Assembly (NCBI RefSeq): GCF_050908995.1 | Contig: NC_135120.1 | Coordinates: 4,415,433 to 4,479,432, forward strand | From: Andrena cerasifolii | Taxonomy: Eukaryota > Arthropoda > Insecta > Hymenoptera > Andrenidae | Length of the DNA: 64,000 nt | Direction: 5' to 3' | Part shown: one piece after another, positions 52,951 to 64,000 of the stretch | Layout: each line of letters starts with the position of its first letter | Numbering within the stretch: position 1 is the stretch's first letter | The notes under the pieces: generated by a model | What the model was told of the DNA's origin: nothing | The model's input: only the letters and a program-made list of their open reading frames with translations | The model's database searches: none | Program-made: the position numbers and the translations under genes

Positions 52951-53421
52951 ATTACACGTGGGAACGTAAATTTAAATTGGTTCGTCACGATTAATTTTGT
53001 GATTGCTTAGTTGGTATACCTCTTTTGTCTGTTTAGTATTGCATGAATGGTTTCACAGATCTAAATATGAGACACTGCAGTCTGTACGCACGCAAATACT
53101 TACATACCTACCTCCATCGCATCACACTGAAAGATGCGTGCGGTCCTGAGTTCGACGCCATCGATAGTTACCGACGTGACAACGAAGTATGTACATATTT
53201 CTATTTAGTCGATTGTACGAGGCGGTATTTGGCGACCTTGCTATTTCTCTGCACAACTATATCTACGCGTATATTAATTATTAACTAGTATTCAATTTGT
53301 GTAATTTTCGACGTGTGAATATCTGAGTATCTAAATATATTGGCCCGCTTTTGCGAAAACAAGCTAATCTTCAGATTACAGATAACAATAAACAACACAT
53401 AATAAAATTTCATAATAAAAT

Positions 53422-54864
53422 TTAACCTATTAATTTTCTATTTTGGTACAAGAAAACTAAAGTATCGACATTTACAGGTAATAAACGCGTTCTTTTTCGT
53501 GTTACAATATTTCCAGGAGTGGAAAAACACCGCTCAGAGGTATCCGATGTTGCCGGTATTGCCAAATATTTAATTGCGAGTTTCGCAATTGTTAGGTATT
53601 TGATTGCCCGCGTCTTCCACCATTCGAAAGGACATAAATCAAATCGTAATGGCGGTTCGGCTAAATATGTTTCAAATTCCAAATTTAAATTGGAATGTTC
53701 ATCAAGTTCATCGTTATATAAAAATTGTAAAGCTGTTTTCTTTGATGATTTTTCTTCTGTTGTATTTAAGGTTTTTGGGGGCAACGCTTCAAGTAATTTT
53801 TTTACTTCAACACGAATTAGGTCCCGTACGTGTAAAAGCTCATGCTCCAGATCTTTGTATCTGGGGTCGAGGAAGCAACAAATCTGATTTAATGATATTA
53901 TGCTGCTCTCATTAAATTCGAGTTTGAATCGTCGCGTAATTTCCGAAATTATGGTTTCCTTAAATATTGTAAGGAAGTCGTAACGCTCAATACGAGAATA
54001 TTGAAAATCACACGGGGCATCGCTCGCCGTCGTCGAAGGCGCGAGGCCCCGTAGGACACGTAAGATGTATATACAATGTAACTTGGATTCTCGATGAATG
54101 CCGATGACGTCATGGGTATCGGCGAGGGTTCGAGGCGCGTAAAAGGAACGAGAGGCATTCGTTTGTACGACTCAGGGTAGTTAGCATCGACGATCCAGAG
54201 TATTCTTTACAATATGTGAATAATTTCATCATCATTTTCTTGTAAGTGAAGATGCTTTTCTAATAGTTTTTTTTAGCAACGATCTCACCATTGATATTGG
54301 CGAGTGCTTTTCGCCACAAAAGAGCGTAGTTATAATTTGTAACGGTTTTAATATGTTTATTAGTGATTCTATTATTCCCTACTAACTTTCCGTTATTTCT
54401 ATTTTTTTTGCTACACATGAACTTGTTATAGCTCTATCTGCTATTACGTTCGATATACAACATCTATTTGTGTATAAACGATCTAGCATAAGAAACGTGG
54501 AGTTCCATCGGGTGGAACAACATTGTAGTAATGTCGTTTGTGTCACTCCAAGCAATTGTTGTTTCGCTTCCAGAGCCTGTTTTGCAACATTAGAGTGTTT
54601 GAAATGGCCAACTACTTTACTACACAAGCGACTCAGACATTCCACATTCTCTTCTTTGAGTGCCTTATTTATTGCAAGTTGCAAGGTATGAGCTGCACAT
54701 GTTACGCATTGAATGTCAGTTTTCTCGCCTATTAAGGAGATGGCATTTGTCATATTTCGGGCATTATCTGTCACCATAGAAACTACTTTGTTAGTTATTT
54801 CCCAATCGGCAAGCGTATTTATTAATTCATCACCGAGATTTTCGACAGTGTGACGTTTTTCCAT
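53422..54864 (-). pseudogene. hAT transposase, left-arm copy (partial)
   Basis: Minus-strand blocks. 54864-54382 holds the catalytic region start (SMVTDNARNMTNAI, CAAHTLQLAINKAL) and keeps CSTRWNSTFLMLDRL without the stop seen in the right copy. 53784-53422 holds the C-terminal dimerisation domain (PFEWWKTRAIKYLTIAKLAI, ATSDTSERCFSTPGNIVTRK). Between them lies a frame-broken linker, which includes a tract at about 54000-54210 absent from the right arm, plausibly a separate insertion. The BED finger end is missing. Confidence 0.8.
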
Positions 54865-55532
54865 TTCATGCGTAGTCAGAGTGTATGACTGTGTACACCA
54901 TTGACTATCGATAAAATGTACGGTTACCGTAATGTACGTATCCTGGGTTAAAGAAGACCAACAATCTGTTTACATGCTATGCTTTTAGCAGCTGTCAGGT
55001 TTTCCATAATTTTTCCTTTAACATTGGTCCTCAAAACAGTTAATCTCCTTTTAATAGCTCTTCCTTACAAATTTTATAATGTGGTTCAAGGACATGCATG
55101 AAATTTTGAAATCCGAGGCTTGAACAAAAAGAAAGTGGGATTGATTGATTATTTATGTAGTATCGTAAGAACGAGATACTGAGTGCCTGTGATGTTTTCT
55201 TAGGCGCTAGGAATTTTTTTCTATTAATAGGAATCATCGGAAATTCTCCTATAATTTTTAGCATACAGATAGCTGTGTGTATAGTACACATATATGCATA
55301 CCTTAAGAAACCCAGCATATACACAGAATACATGCATACATGAACATTGGTACCGGTCGCTAACCGGGCTCTTGTCATTTGTTATTGGCAACGGTCGACA
55401 ATTTTCATCTGTTTCATACATCGCTGGTGCGATTCTTTTATTTTCAAGTTAGTTTGCTTGTCGATGTCCATGTTGTCCGATCAATTCTAACTGGTGAGTG
55501 CAGTTCTACGACTATTCCAAAACATTTTCAAA

Positions 55533-57414
55533 ATGGACAAACGAAAAAGTTGGGTATGACTGTACGCAGGTCGTGTTGGGGAAAAAGGTATCTGCAACAT
55601 GTGCAATGAAGGTGAAAACAATGAATTTTTATGTACTGGGGGAACAACAGTTTCATTGAGTAGACATTTACAAGGAATACATCATCTGAAGCCCCCAAAT
55701 TATCAGGTACAAGATTCGTTACCCAGTACTAGCAGTGAATGTTATCATATAGAAGGTGACACGACGACAAGTATAGTAGAAAATATTGAAAATATGGATC
55801 CCGGAACTTCACATCCAAGAAAACGTCGAAGGCAATTGCAATCTCGTTCTTGCGACACTGCGACTGCGAGTCACCGTTTATGCGATCGTACAAGAACCGA
55901 GGAGATAAATGAAGCACTTGCTAAGTTAATAGTAATCAATCAATTACCACTTTCCTTTTGTTCAAGCCTCGGGTTTCAAAATTTCATGCATGTCCTTGAA
56001 CCACATTATAAAATTTGTAAGGAAGAGCTATTAAAAGGAGATTAACTGTTTTGAGGACCAATGTTAAAGGAAAAATTATGGAAAACCTGACAGCTGCTAA
56101 AAGCATAGCATGTAAACAGATTGTTGGTCTTCTTTAACCCAGGATACGTACATTACGGTAACCGTACATTTTATCGATAGTCAATGGTGTACACAGTCAT
56201 ACACTCTGACTACGCATGAAATGGAAAAACGTCACACTGTCGAAAATATCGGTGATGAATTAATAAATACGCTGGCCGATTGGGAAATAACTAACAAAGT
56301 AGTTTCTATGGTGACAGATAATGCCCGAAATATGACAAATGCCATCTCCTTAATAGGCGAGAAAACTGACATTCAAGGCGTAACATGTGCAGCTCATACC
56401 TTGCAACTTGCAATAAATAAGGCACTCAAAGCAGAGAATGTGGAATGTCTGAGTCGCTTGTGTAGTAAAGTAGTTGGCCATTTCAAACACTCTAATGTTA
56501 CAAAACAGGCTCTGGAAGCGAAACAACAATTGCTTGGAGTGACACAAACGACATTACTACAATGTTGTTCCACCTGATGGAACTCCACGTTTCTTATGCT
56601 AGATCGTTTATACACAAATAGATGTTGTATATCGAACATTATAGTAGATAGAGCTATAACAAGTTCATGTGTAGCAAAAAAAAATAGAAATAACGGAAAG
56701 TTAGTAGGGAATAATAGAATCACTAATAAACATATTAAAACCGTTACAAATTATAACTACGCTCTTTTGTGGCGAAAAGTACTCGCCAATATCAATGGTG
56801 AGATCGTTGCTAAAAAACTATTAGAAAAGCATCTTCACTTACAAGAAAATGATGATGAAATTATTCACATATTTAAGGAAACCACAATTTCGCAAATTAC
56901 GCGACGTTTCAAACTCGAATTTAATGAGAGCAGCATAATATCATTAAATCAGATTTGTTGCTTCCTCGACCCCAGATACAAAGATCTGGAACATGAGCTT
57001 TTACATGTACGGGACCTAATTCGTGTTGAAGTAAAAAAATTACTTGAAGCGTTGCCCCCAAAAACCTTAAATACAACAGAAGAAAAATCATCAAAGAAAA
57101 CAGCTTTACAATTTTTATATAACGATGAACTTGATGAACATTCCAATTTAAATTTGGAATTTGAAACATATTTAGCCGAACCGCCATTACGATTTGATTT
57201 ATGTCCTTTCGAATGGTGGAAGACGCGGGCAATCAAATACCCAACAATTGCGGAACTCGCAATTAAATATTTGGCAGTACCGGCAACATCGGATACCTCT
57301 GAGCGGTGTTTTTCCACTGCTGAAAATATTGTAACACGAAAAAGAACGCGTTTATTACCTGAAAATGTCGATACTTTACTTTTCTTGTACCAAAATAGAA
57401 AATTAATAGATTAA
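55533..57414 (+). pseudogene. hAT transposase, right-arm copy with BED finger
   Basis: Starts at ATG 55533 (MDKRKSW), with TGA at 55557-55559. The BED zinc finger follows (CNMCNEG ... SLSRHLQGIHH), then a basic linker (PRKRRRQLQSRS) and LSFCSSLGFQNFMHVLEPHY. TAA at 56043 and a frameshift precede the catalytic part (SMVTDNARNMTNAI, CAAHTLQLAINKAL). TGA at 56575-56577 falls at the Arg before WNSTF. The rest is open to 57414 with LDPRYKDLEHELLH and the hATC domain (FEWWKTRAIKYPTIAELAIK, ERCFSTAENIVTRKRTRLLP). It resembles ZBED-type hAT transposases. Inactive. Confidence 0.85.
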
Positions 57415-57874
57415 ATTTTATTATGACAATTTATTATGTGTTGTTTATTGTTACCTGTAACCTGAAGATTAGTTTGTTTTCGCAAAAGCGGGCCAATATA
57501 TTTAGATACTCAGATATTCACACGTCGAAAATTACACAAATTGAATACTAGTTAATAATTAATATACGCGTAGGTATCGTTGTGCAGAGAAATAGCAAGG
57601 TCGCCAAGTACCGCCTCGTACAATCGACTAAATAGAAATATGTACATACTTTATTTGTCATGTCGGTAACTATCGATGGCGTCGAACTCAGGACCGCGCG
57701 CATCTTTCAGTGTGATGCGATGGACGTAGTTTGTAAGTATTTGCGTGCGTGCAGACTGCAGTGTCTCATATTTAGATCTGTGAGACCATGCATGCAATGC
57801 TAAACAGACAAAAGAGATACTATACCTAATAAGCAATCGCAAAATTAATCGTGACGAACCAATTTAAATATACG

Positions 57875-58075
57875 TGTACACGTGTAATAGACATACACGG
57901 GTATCCGTGAACAGAACTACACGGGTATCCGTGAACAGATATACACGGGTACCCGTGAACAGAATTGCACGGGTATCCGTGTACACGTGTACTTCTAATC
58001 CGTGTACATGGGTTTAAAGAACACGGATTTTGAATTCCTTAATACACGTTACACGTGTATTTAAATACACGTGAA
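57875..58075. repeat. Right hAT subterminal palindromes
   Basis: At least four ACACGGGTATCCGTG words near 57890-57990 and CACGTGTA-type words near 58045-58075 mirror the left subterminal region. Copy number and spacing differ slightly from the left side. Confidence 0.65.
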
Positions 58076-58098
58076 AAGCTGCGACCTCTACTACAAAT

Positions 58099-58654
58099 AT
58101 ATACGTCTTAAACAGTGACATGTGTAATTGTTACTATCGAGCAACATTCCTATCATCTGCGGTATCTTGACCTCTAGGAGGAGTCTACTTTACCTCTCTG
58201 CAAGTGTGTACCTACACTTTATGTGGAGCGCCCTCGACTGCCCCCCCCCCCCCTCCCCCGCCCGAGCGTGCGAAGTGGGAATAGCGAGTAGGAGAGTGCT
58301 TTCACTCCTAACTCTTCCAATAAAAATAACAATAAAAAAATATCATTTCTCTACTATTTCCTGGCCGCTAAATATCCTTTTCAAAGCTATTTTCCAAACC
58401 ATACTGTAGTAGGCTCGAGGCGAGCCAGACACAGCGTTGCCAAGCACGCGGTGCGAGGCACGGCGTTGCCGGTGGGTTGCTGGGCGGCGAGCGAGAACTG
58501 CGCGGCGGGCAGTCTGCGTCGAGCCATCACGAGGCCACAGCCAGACGAAAGGGCTTTTGTCTTTCGAACTCATTATATCCAATAAATCTATTCTACTTAT
58601 TTAACCCTCACAATACTAATGTAGCGCTTGTTTGCGTTCTGTTGAATACACCTA
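58099..58654. other. Spacer with a poly-C run
   Basis: No gene recognised. A C-run lies near 58240-58254. Confidence 0.4.
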
Positions 58655-59280
58655 AGGTCGTATTCAGATATATTGGCCGGTGAGTTTCGTGAGGGGTATT
58701 GTCCCAACACACCGCATGCCTGCCTCGGTGCTCCTTTTCTCTACGTTCTCACTCTCTCTCGGGCTAGGCCTGCTCGTTCCGCGGTGGGGATTCGGTACCC
58801 GTGAGGTACGTAACATGCAGTGAAGCATCCCCACCACTTTTTCGTTTCTTTCTTGCTGTCGTTCCATCTCGTTCTCGCCTTCGCAGAGCAAGAGCGAGTC
58901 AGAAGTAGTGACGATAGCGCCATGCTCCTGACGTGTAGGGCAAACCGAGTTCTTAACGTAGAAATACATACATCAGAATAGGTGTGCGTTAGGTCCGAAA
59001 AAAATCAGGAGTTTTATTGGTCAGAACATTAATTCTTTCGAACCTCGTATTGGGCTACGCATATCTTCGTAACGCACACAATTGCTGCGCTAAGAATAAA
59101 CAACAGCTACAGGCCTTCGTTTAGGCGGAGCCGAGCAGTCTTCCCGTTACCCCACCATACCCTTCGGGGGCCCAGTAACTTCAACTGCCAATCCACGATC
59201 GTCAGGTGGTGATGGCTGATTTCTCCTCGCGTGCTGCTCACGAAATCGAGCTCACCGGCCAATATATCTGAACACGACCT
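58655..59280. mobile_element. Inverted-repeat element, ~0.63 kb
   Basis: AGGTCGTATTCAGATATATT GGCCGGTGAG at 58655 and its inverted copy ending at 59280 form terminal repeats of about 38 bp. No coding capacity and no clear target duplication. Superfamily unknown. Confidence 0.6.
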
Positions 59281-59593
59281 CAGTAAGAAGTTCTTCATTG
59301 GAGAGGTCGTTATAAATCAGTATGATGGCTTTTTCTACGTCAGGGGGTGAGGGGCAGGTTTGTGTTTCTACGTAGCTAGATTATTTTCGGACTTTACCTT
59401 TTGCCATGAGCACCAACTGTCTGCCCCTTCTGGGCAAAGGCGACGCTGTAAGTTGCCGCTTGACCTTTTTAGCTGCCACATTAACAATTTTGCGAATTTT
59501 AATATAAATCCAGTGTTAATTTATCCAGAAAAGATAGTAATTTCCGAATATACAATAAAAATAATCGATTTTTCGACTGCATAGTCCCCTTAA

Positions 59594-60040
59594 GGGGTTC
59601 CGAAATATTAATTTAAAACAAGATAGCGGATATTTAAAGTTGAAATCCTGATTTTTTTCGCGTGATTCTGGCACGAAAAAATTAGGATTTCAAATTTAAA
59701 TAGCCGCCATTTTGTTTTAAATTAATATTTCGGAAAATCCCTCCGCCAATCAGAGGATACAATAATATATTAACGAAATCATTTTTGTATTTTGATTTTA
59801 GATAATCTGCTTCCGAATGGCAGTGCTCACCGTAAAAGTAAATTTTTAAAAAGGCTTCTTAGATGTGGGTTGTTACTTTATTATAAACGTAAATATTTTT
59901 CCACGAAAAAATTACCAAATGTTCTTTCAATGTTGCTCTTTTAAGTGCAAAAAGTTCTGTAAAAATATATGTATCCACTTTTTAAAAAAAAAAATCACAA
60001 ACATACGCCTCTTTTCGGCCGCCTGACTAGGTATAACCCC
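59594..60040. mobile_element. Putative TTAA-flanked non-autonomous element
   Basis: TTAA at 59590-59593 and 60041-60044 flanks GGGGTT...AACCCC ends. A strong internal hairpin has arms of about 60 bp (59599-59660 and 59675-59738, with GAAATATTAATTTAAAACAA and its complement). The TTAAGGGG start resembles the ends of the autonomous element at 1417-4427. Confidence 0.45.
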
Positions 60041-60044
60041 TTAA

Positions 60045-60477
60045 GGCAGCGCGGTCCACGGCTGGGCCCAGATCTCGCGAGCCCTTTGGGGTTCTCCCAA
60101 TCCCATCTGCGTCGTCAGGGATACCGCACGATGCTAGAGAGGCGAGTATGACGCTACATATGACGTGAGTATTAGTGATACACGTCGCTATAACGAGCTA
60201 ATTCTACTATTCATCGCAAATATTATGTGGGGAAGGAACGGTTGAAAGGGAAAACTGGTGCGTGAGGAGCCTTACCGCTGGACAGCGCTGGTTTAAGGCT
60301 TAAGGGATCACTCGACTGCCCAGCGTGCAGATGTATGTAGCAGCCGTAATTAAAGTTTGTTAATAACCATACCGGGGTGGCATTATTCCATCTTCCTCTC
60401 TCCGTACGTACGGTATTAGGCAGGAGTGGGCCTGCGTGATAAAAGTTACCGGCACGATATTGCTGGTCTCCACAGCG
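60045..60477. other. No gene recognised
   Basis: Non-repetitive sequence between two short inverted-repeat elements. Confidence 0.4.
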
Positions 60478-60480
60478 TAA

Positions 60481-60672
60481 AGGTCGATTTATACAGCCAC
60501 TGAGGGCGAACCGAAGACGGGCCGAGGACTGGCCGAGCTTATGATTACTTATGGCCATTGGCCAATGAGCGCTCGTCGGGTGCTCATCGGACGCTCGGCG
60601 ACGAATAGCCATAAGCTAACCATAGGCTCGGCTCGTCCCCGACCCGTCCTCGGTGGCTGTATAAATCGACTT
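60481..60672. mobile_element. Harbinger-type MITE, 192 bp, TAA duplication
   Basis: The ends AGGTCGATTTATACAGCCAC and, inverted, AAGTCGATTTATACAGCCAC are flanked by TAA at 60478-60480 and 60673-60675. Much of the interior is also self-complementary (CCGAGGAC/GTCCTCGG). The 3-bp TAA duplication fits PIF/Harbinger. Confidence 0.75.
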
Positions 60673-60675
60673 TAA

Positions 60676-63452
60676 TCCGTTTAGAGCGGTAGTACGCCAC
60701 GGGCGGGCTTTCTCGAGGACACCTCGTGTTTCACGATAGTTCCCCTCGTCATTTTTGGGAACTCTTCCTCCACGACTCACAAAAGACGAAAGTTGATCGT
60801 CCTAGAAGGCATAGGCTGATAACCGCTGTCGGTTCCGGCGTAGGGTTTAGTATTCTACGTGACATTTTCAACGACCTCCGTACACTCGCGGGTCAGTCCC
60901 ACAGAGTAACAGGTAAAAGGTCGCTCCGGTCTGCTTAAGCAGTACACCACAACCGTAGAGAAGTATGTAAGTCTTAGACATAAGCCATAGTTGTAAGACC
61001 ACGAGGGACTGTAAGCCAGCAAACTGGCAGCCATAAAGGACGTTGTACTACCCAAACAACTCGGAGTTCTTCATTTAACCAAGGGCGCATAGAATTAGTC
61101 ACAAATGGTTACAATCCATCCTGCTTCGCCAAAACTAAATCACGAACTCCCCGTATTGATCTAATTTCGTGAATTATCGCAGTGTGGCAATTTCATATGC
61201 ATAAAGCAGGTGTCGACGCAATTTTTTGGCGGAATATGCATCAACAACACCTAGCGTCCTGAAAATCCCTCATTAAGCATACTCTTGTCCGCCAAGACAA
61301 AGAACAATAAGTCGAATTTTTGATTGCATACGACTAGACCTGTATTAAGACTAGATGATTGGCCCACAAATATACCTTATCACTCTTAATAAACCAGATT
61401 TCTTTTATAAGTTTTTTTTTGCTAACGTAATTTTGAATTCTTAACATGCGCAGTGTTTCCGAGTGATATTTGCTTTTAATTACATTTACCGCCGACTGAC
61501 GCGTGCCCGTTAAGTACGCTACATCGCATATAAGTCAAATATTTTTCGATTTGCTATACTTAGTCTATACATATATACAACATCGTTGAAATCGATGACT
61601 AATTATGATCTTCTCGTTGGGTTCACCTCGATGAAATAATAGGCAAAATGTAAACAATTCAACGAGTGAAATACCAAACATTAAGAAAAATTTTGCTATT
61701 CATGTTACTAACAAATTATCAAGTTATCCCATAAGTAATGCGAGTTTTCTTTTATGTTTGTAGAAGGAGAAATACAAAAATGTAGCTGCCTTCATTAATC
61801 TTCTATGGATTTCCCCTCATTTTCTGGAACATTTTGCTATCTTTCTACTAACTTTCCAATCCTCGTTTGAAGAAGAAGTTATCCAGGACACTTTTGACAT
61901 TGTTGACGTTGATCATTTTTTGCCACTTAAATGTTTTGCAAACTCCTGAAGATATTATAATGCTTTGGTGCAATATCTCGACTATAGGCTTCGATGATTC
62001 ATTTAGTCCGGGAGCCAGCGTCACTTTTTGATGTCTCATTTGTTTACAGTTGGTTTATCTTTTTTTCTACTATATTTGCGCTACATATGCACAAAGCGAT
62101 CTCCTGTCATCGCGATAGCGAAATAACGCTTGACAGCAGCGTGTCAATTATGTAATAAAATATTGTGCAAAATCCTTATACGTTTAAATTTGAAAATTTT
62201 CGTATTAATAATAGGCACCATAAAACAAAGAAAAATGATCTCCTGCCACCTTTGTTGCGGAACGGCATGCTACTGCCACTCGTATAAATATGTTAAAAAA
62301 TGAAATCGATTGACTAAAATGTTTGAAGCTCAAAATTTGTTTGGTGGTAGTTTATATCACAAAATGGAAGTAAAACAATTGCTGCCAGTCCTATCACGGG
62401 GCAGGAACTTTGACAGGAGCCACCAAGTCTCTCAGCAAGTTCTTCAACTCTGAGAGAGTTCTTCAAATTGGATTTTGTCCAACTAAAGCTCTCAATAGAA
62501 TTTGCATTACTTGTGGGTTGACTTGATATAAGATCATTGCAACAAATGCGGGACACCGAGCTCCCTTGATGCTCGGAAACTAACCGCACTTGCACAATGA
62601 AAGAGACAACCCCTGTTTCGTGTGTCGCCCTTCTCTAGGAGAAGCTAGCCTTTTCATTGTGTGAGTGCAATTCGTCATTGAGAATCAAGGGTACTGGATG
62701 TATTATTTTCGTTCTAGGCCTAAATACACGACCTTCTATTGTGTGCCTGAGCCGTGCTTCGCGCCTACCCTTTAACAAGGACAGTAAACGAGATATGCTG
62801 GCAGTCAGCAAGATAGATCGATAAGATGCGGAACAACGTGTCAGTGTGTCAAATAACTACTAATTGTAAGTAGTGCAACATGAAAATGTTCATAAGTATC
62901 ATGATTTATTTATAAAACCTTTACCAATAGATAGGTGGTACTTTCCCCGTGAAAATCAGTTGAAACACCATATTATTCGTACAATGTACAGTTTGACTTA
63001 TAATAATGTGGACACTGACTTAATCATTTCGGAAAGATAGTACTAAAAAAATTGAGTTTTTCTGTCCTCCAACTCTCAAGGGTGATACACGAATGTCTGC
63101 CGATAAAAAATTACGTGTCTAATTGTTTAGAATTAAGCCTTTTGGGTCGCGCCTGGTTTAGTCAGGAAATACTCGCGGTAAACTGCGATTAAAAATTGTC
63201 TATGTACACTGGTTTACGTTTATAAATACTTTAAGCAGTAAATAAAGAGTCCTTATTCTAATTAAGCCCGCACAGCAAAATTGAGCGATAGAACAATTAA
63301 GTTTTTAGCAGAATTTAAGCAGTAGAAAGAATTTAAGCTGTGAAGCGGTCCGCTGTTTAGCACGCAAGGACTACAGACAGGCAATATACGCATGCGACAG
63401 ACTTAAGCAAAGACCCGTAAGCGACGGAATTTCCAGAGCAAGTGATCGAGTT
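60676..63452. other. No gene recognised
   Basis: AT-rich sequence. The minus-strand frame at 62314-62595 is the most protein-like but has no recognisable domain. No repeat ends were found. Confidence 0.4.
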
Positions 63453-63485
63453 CCCCTTCCATCGATAGCCGATCGATGGAAGGGG
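63453..63485. repeat. Perfect 14-bp hairpin
   Basis: CCCCTTCCATCGAT, loop AGCCG, then the exact complement. It is isolated, without a T-run, and its function is unknown. Confidence 0.7.
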
Positions 63486-64000
63486 AGCGGTGATCGACGC
63501 TCCACATGAGCACGCAGGCCGTGCCGCGAATCATATCCGTCTGGTGCGATCCAGCTCGGAAGATGGCGCTGCGATGTCGATTTTCCCGAACACTAATATT
63601 TTCGGGTACTTTATCTATATGAGAAGTTTTGTCAAAACTACGGTGTATCAGTTGCGTAATGTTGCGTGCATATCAATAAACTCTGCATTGTTATAAGTTT
63701 AACTGAAAATTGTCCAAACAATGTCGTGTTAGGTCTCATTTTGATCAGAAAAATCTCACCAATCCACTGGCAAAAGGTTCGTACAGATGTTGTGATAAAT
63801 GAGAAAATTTTCATGTTGCATTATTATGTAGTTACTTAACACACCGACACATCGTTCAACATGGATTGAAACGCTGGCACAGTCTTTCGGGGGATCGTTC
63901 GTCGAGCAGTTCTTAGAAGAGAATATGTTGAACCCATACACCCCGATTTTGATGAAACTGCGGATTTGTAGAGTAGCCTGAAAAATTTTACACATCATTT
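63486..64000. other. No gene recognised
   Basis: No recognisable gene or repeat up to the window end. Confidence 0.4.

Larger units (their letters stand above)
52795..58090. mobile_element. Composite hAT palindrome of two head-to-head copies with one 8-bp duplication
   Basis: Outer ends read CAGAGGTC...TTTCACGTGTA and its inverse. CTACAAAA (52787-52794) and CTACAAAT (58091-58098) flank the whole 5.3 kb, an 8-bp hAT-type duplication with one mismatch. The left arm (52795 to about 55150) and right arm (about 55930-58090) are near-identical inverted copies containing the same transposase segments. About 0.78 kb of centre differs. The single outer duplication says the two copies moved together. 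Confidence 0.85.

Noticed and set aside
53519..53915. Plus-strand ORFs in the left hAT arm
   Set aside because: Antisense of the hAT C-terminal domain. The same shadows appear in the right arm on the other strand.
62314..62595. 93-codon minus-strand frame as a host exon
   Set aside because: No domain, no convincing splice context, and no supporting neighbour exon.

Overview
The window is a dense nest of transposable elements from an animal genome, most probably an insect. The evidence is a Ty1/copia element primed by the internal initiator-tRNA fragment, a DD34D mariner, CsRn1-like Ty3/gypsy elements with a Trp-tRNA primer site, an env-bearing Ty3/gypsy (errantivirus-like) element, hAT and PIF/Harbinger transposons, and a 5S-rRNA-derived SINE. 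I see no convincing single-copy host gene, rRNA or functional tRNA, and the species cannot be named from this.

Layout. 1-1416: nothing recognised. 1417-4427: an intact-looking TTAA-flanked DNA transposon with one 578-codon transposase (Kolobok/Mutator-like). 4863-16770: a decayed gypsy element ('A', + strand), missing gag and most of its 5' LTR, and split inside its integrase by a 7.4-kb Harbinger-type island (8569-15954). That island holds an intact three-exon Myb/SANT-like gene, a broken Harbinger transposase and three nested palindromic elements. 16943-19010: unrecognised small ORFs and two core-promoter-like sites. 19520-22344: a badly decayed CsRn1-like element. 22650-24115: Harbinger and LINE fragments.

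25890-37983: a small inverted-repeat transposon that was hit by a complete, very young gypsy/errantivirus-like element ('B', 26789-37964, minus strand) with almost identical 1.27-kb LTRs, a TAGT duplication and open gag, pol and env. B also carries extra reading frames between env and the 3' LTR that together spell an extended Tudor domain, the class of domain that reads methylated PIWI proteins. Its LTR holds an array of ten two-stem hairpins whose stems change in a compensatory way.

40425-45044: a young copia element with broken ORFs. 45213-46517: a mariner with frameshifts. 47718-52783: a CsRn1-like element interrupted by a 5S-derived SINE with a 16-bp duplication. 52795-58090: a giant palindrome of two head-to-head hAT copies that moved as one unit (8-bp duplication). 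58655-60672: three short inverted-repeat elements. 60676-64000: nothing recognised apart from one hairpin.

The parts are layered insertions rather than a pathway. The Harbinger island came after A, B came after the small transposon, the 5S SINE came after the CsRn1 element, and the palindromes came after the Harbinger island. Such a nest resembles the loci that feed piRNA defence in insects, which makes a Tudor-encoding retroelement inside it especially interesting. That link is inference.
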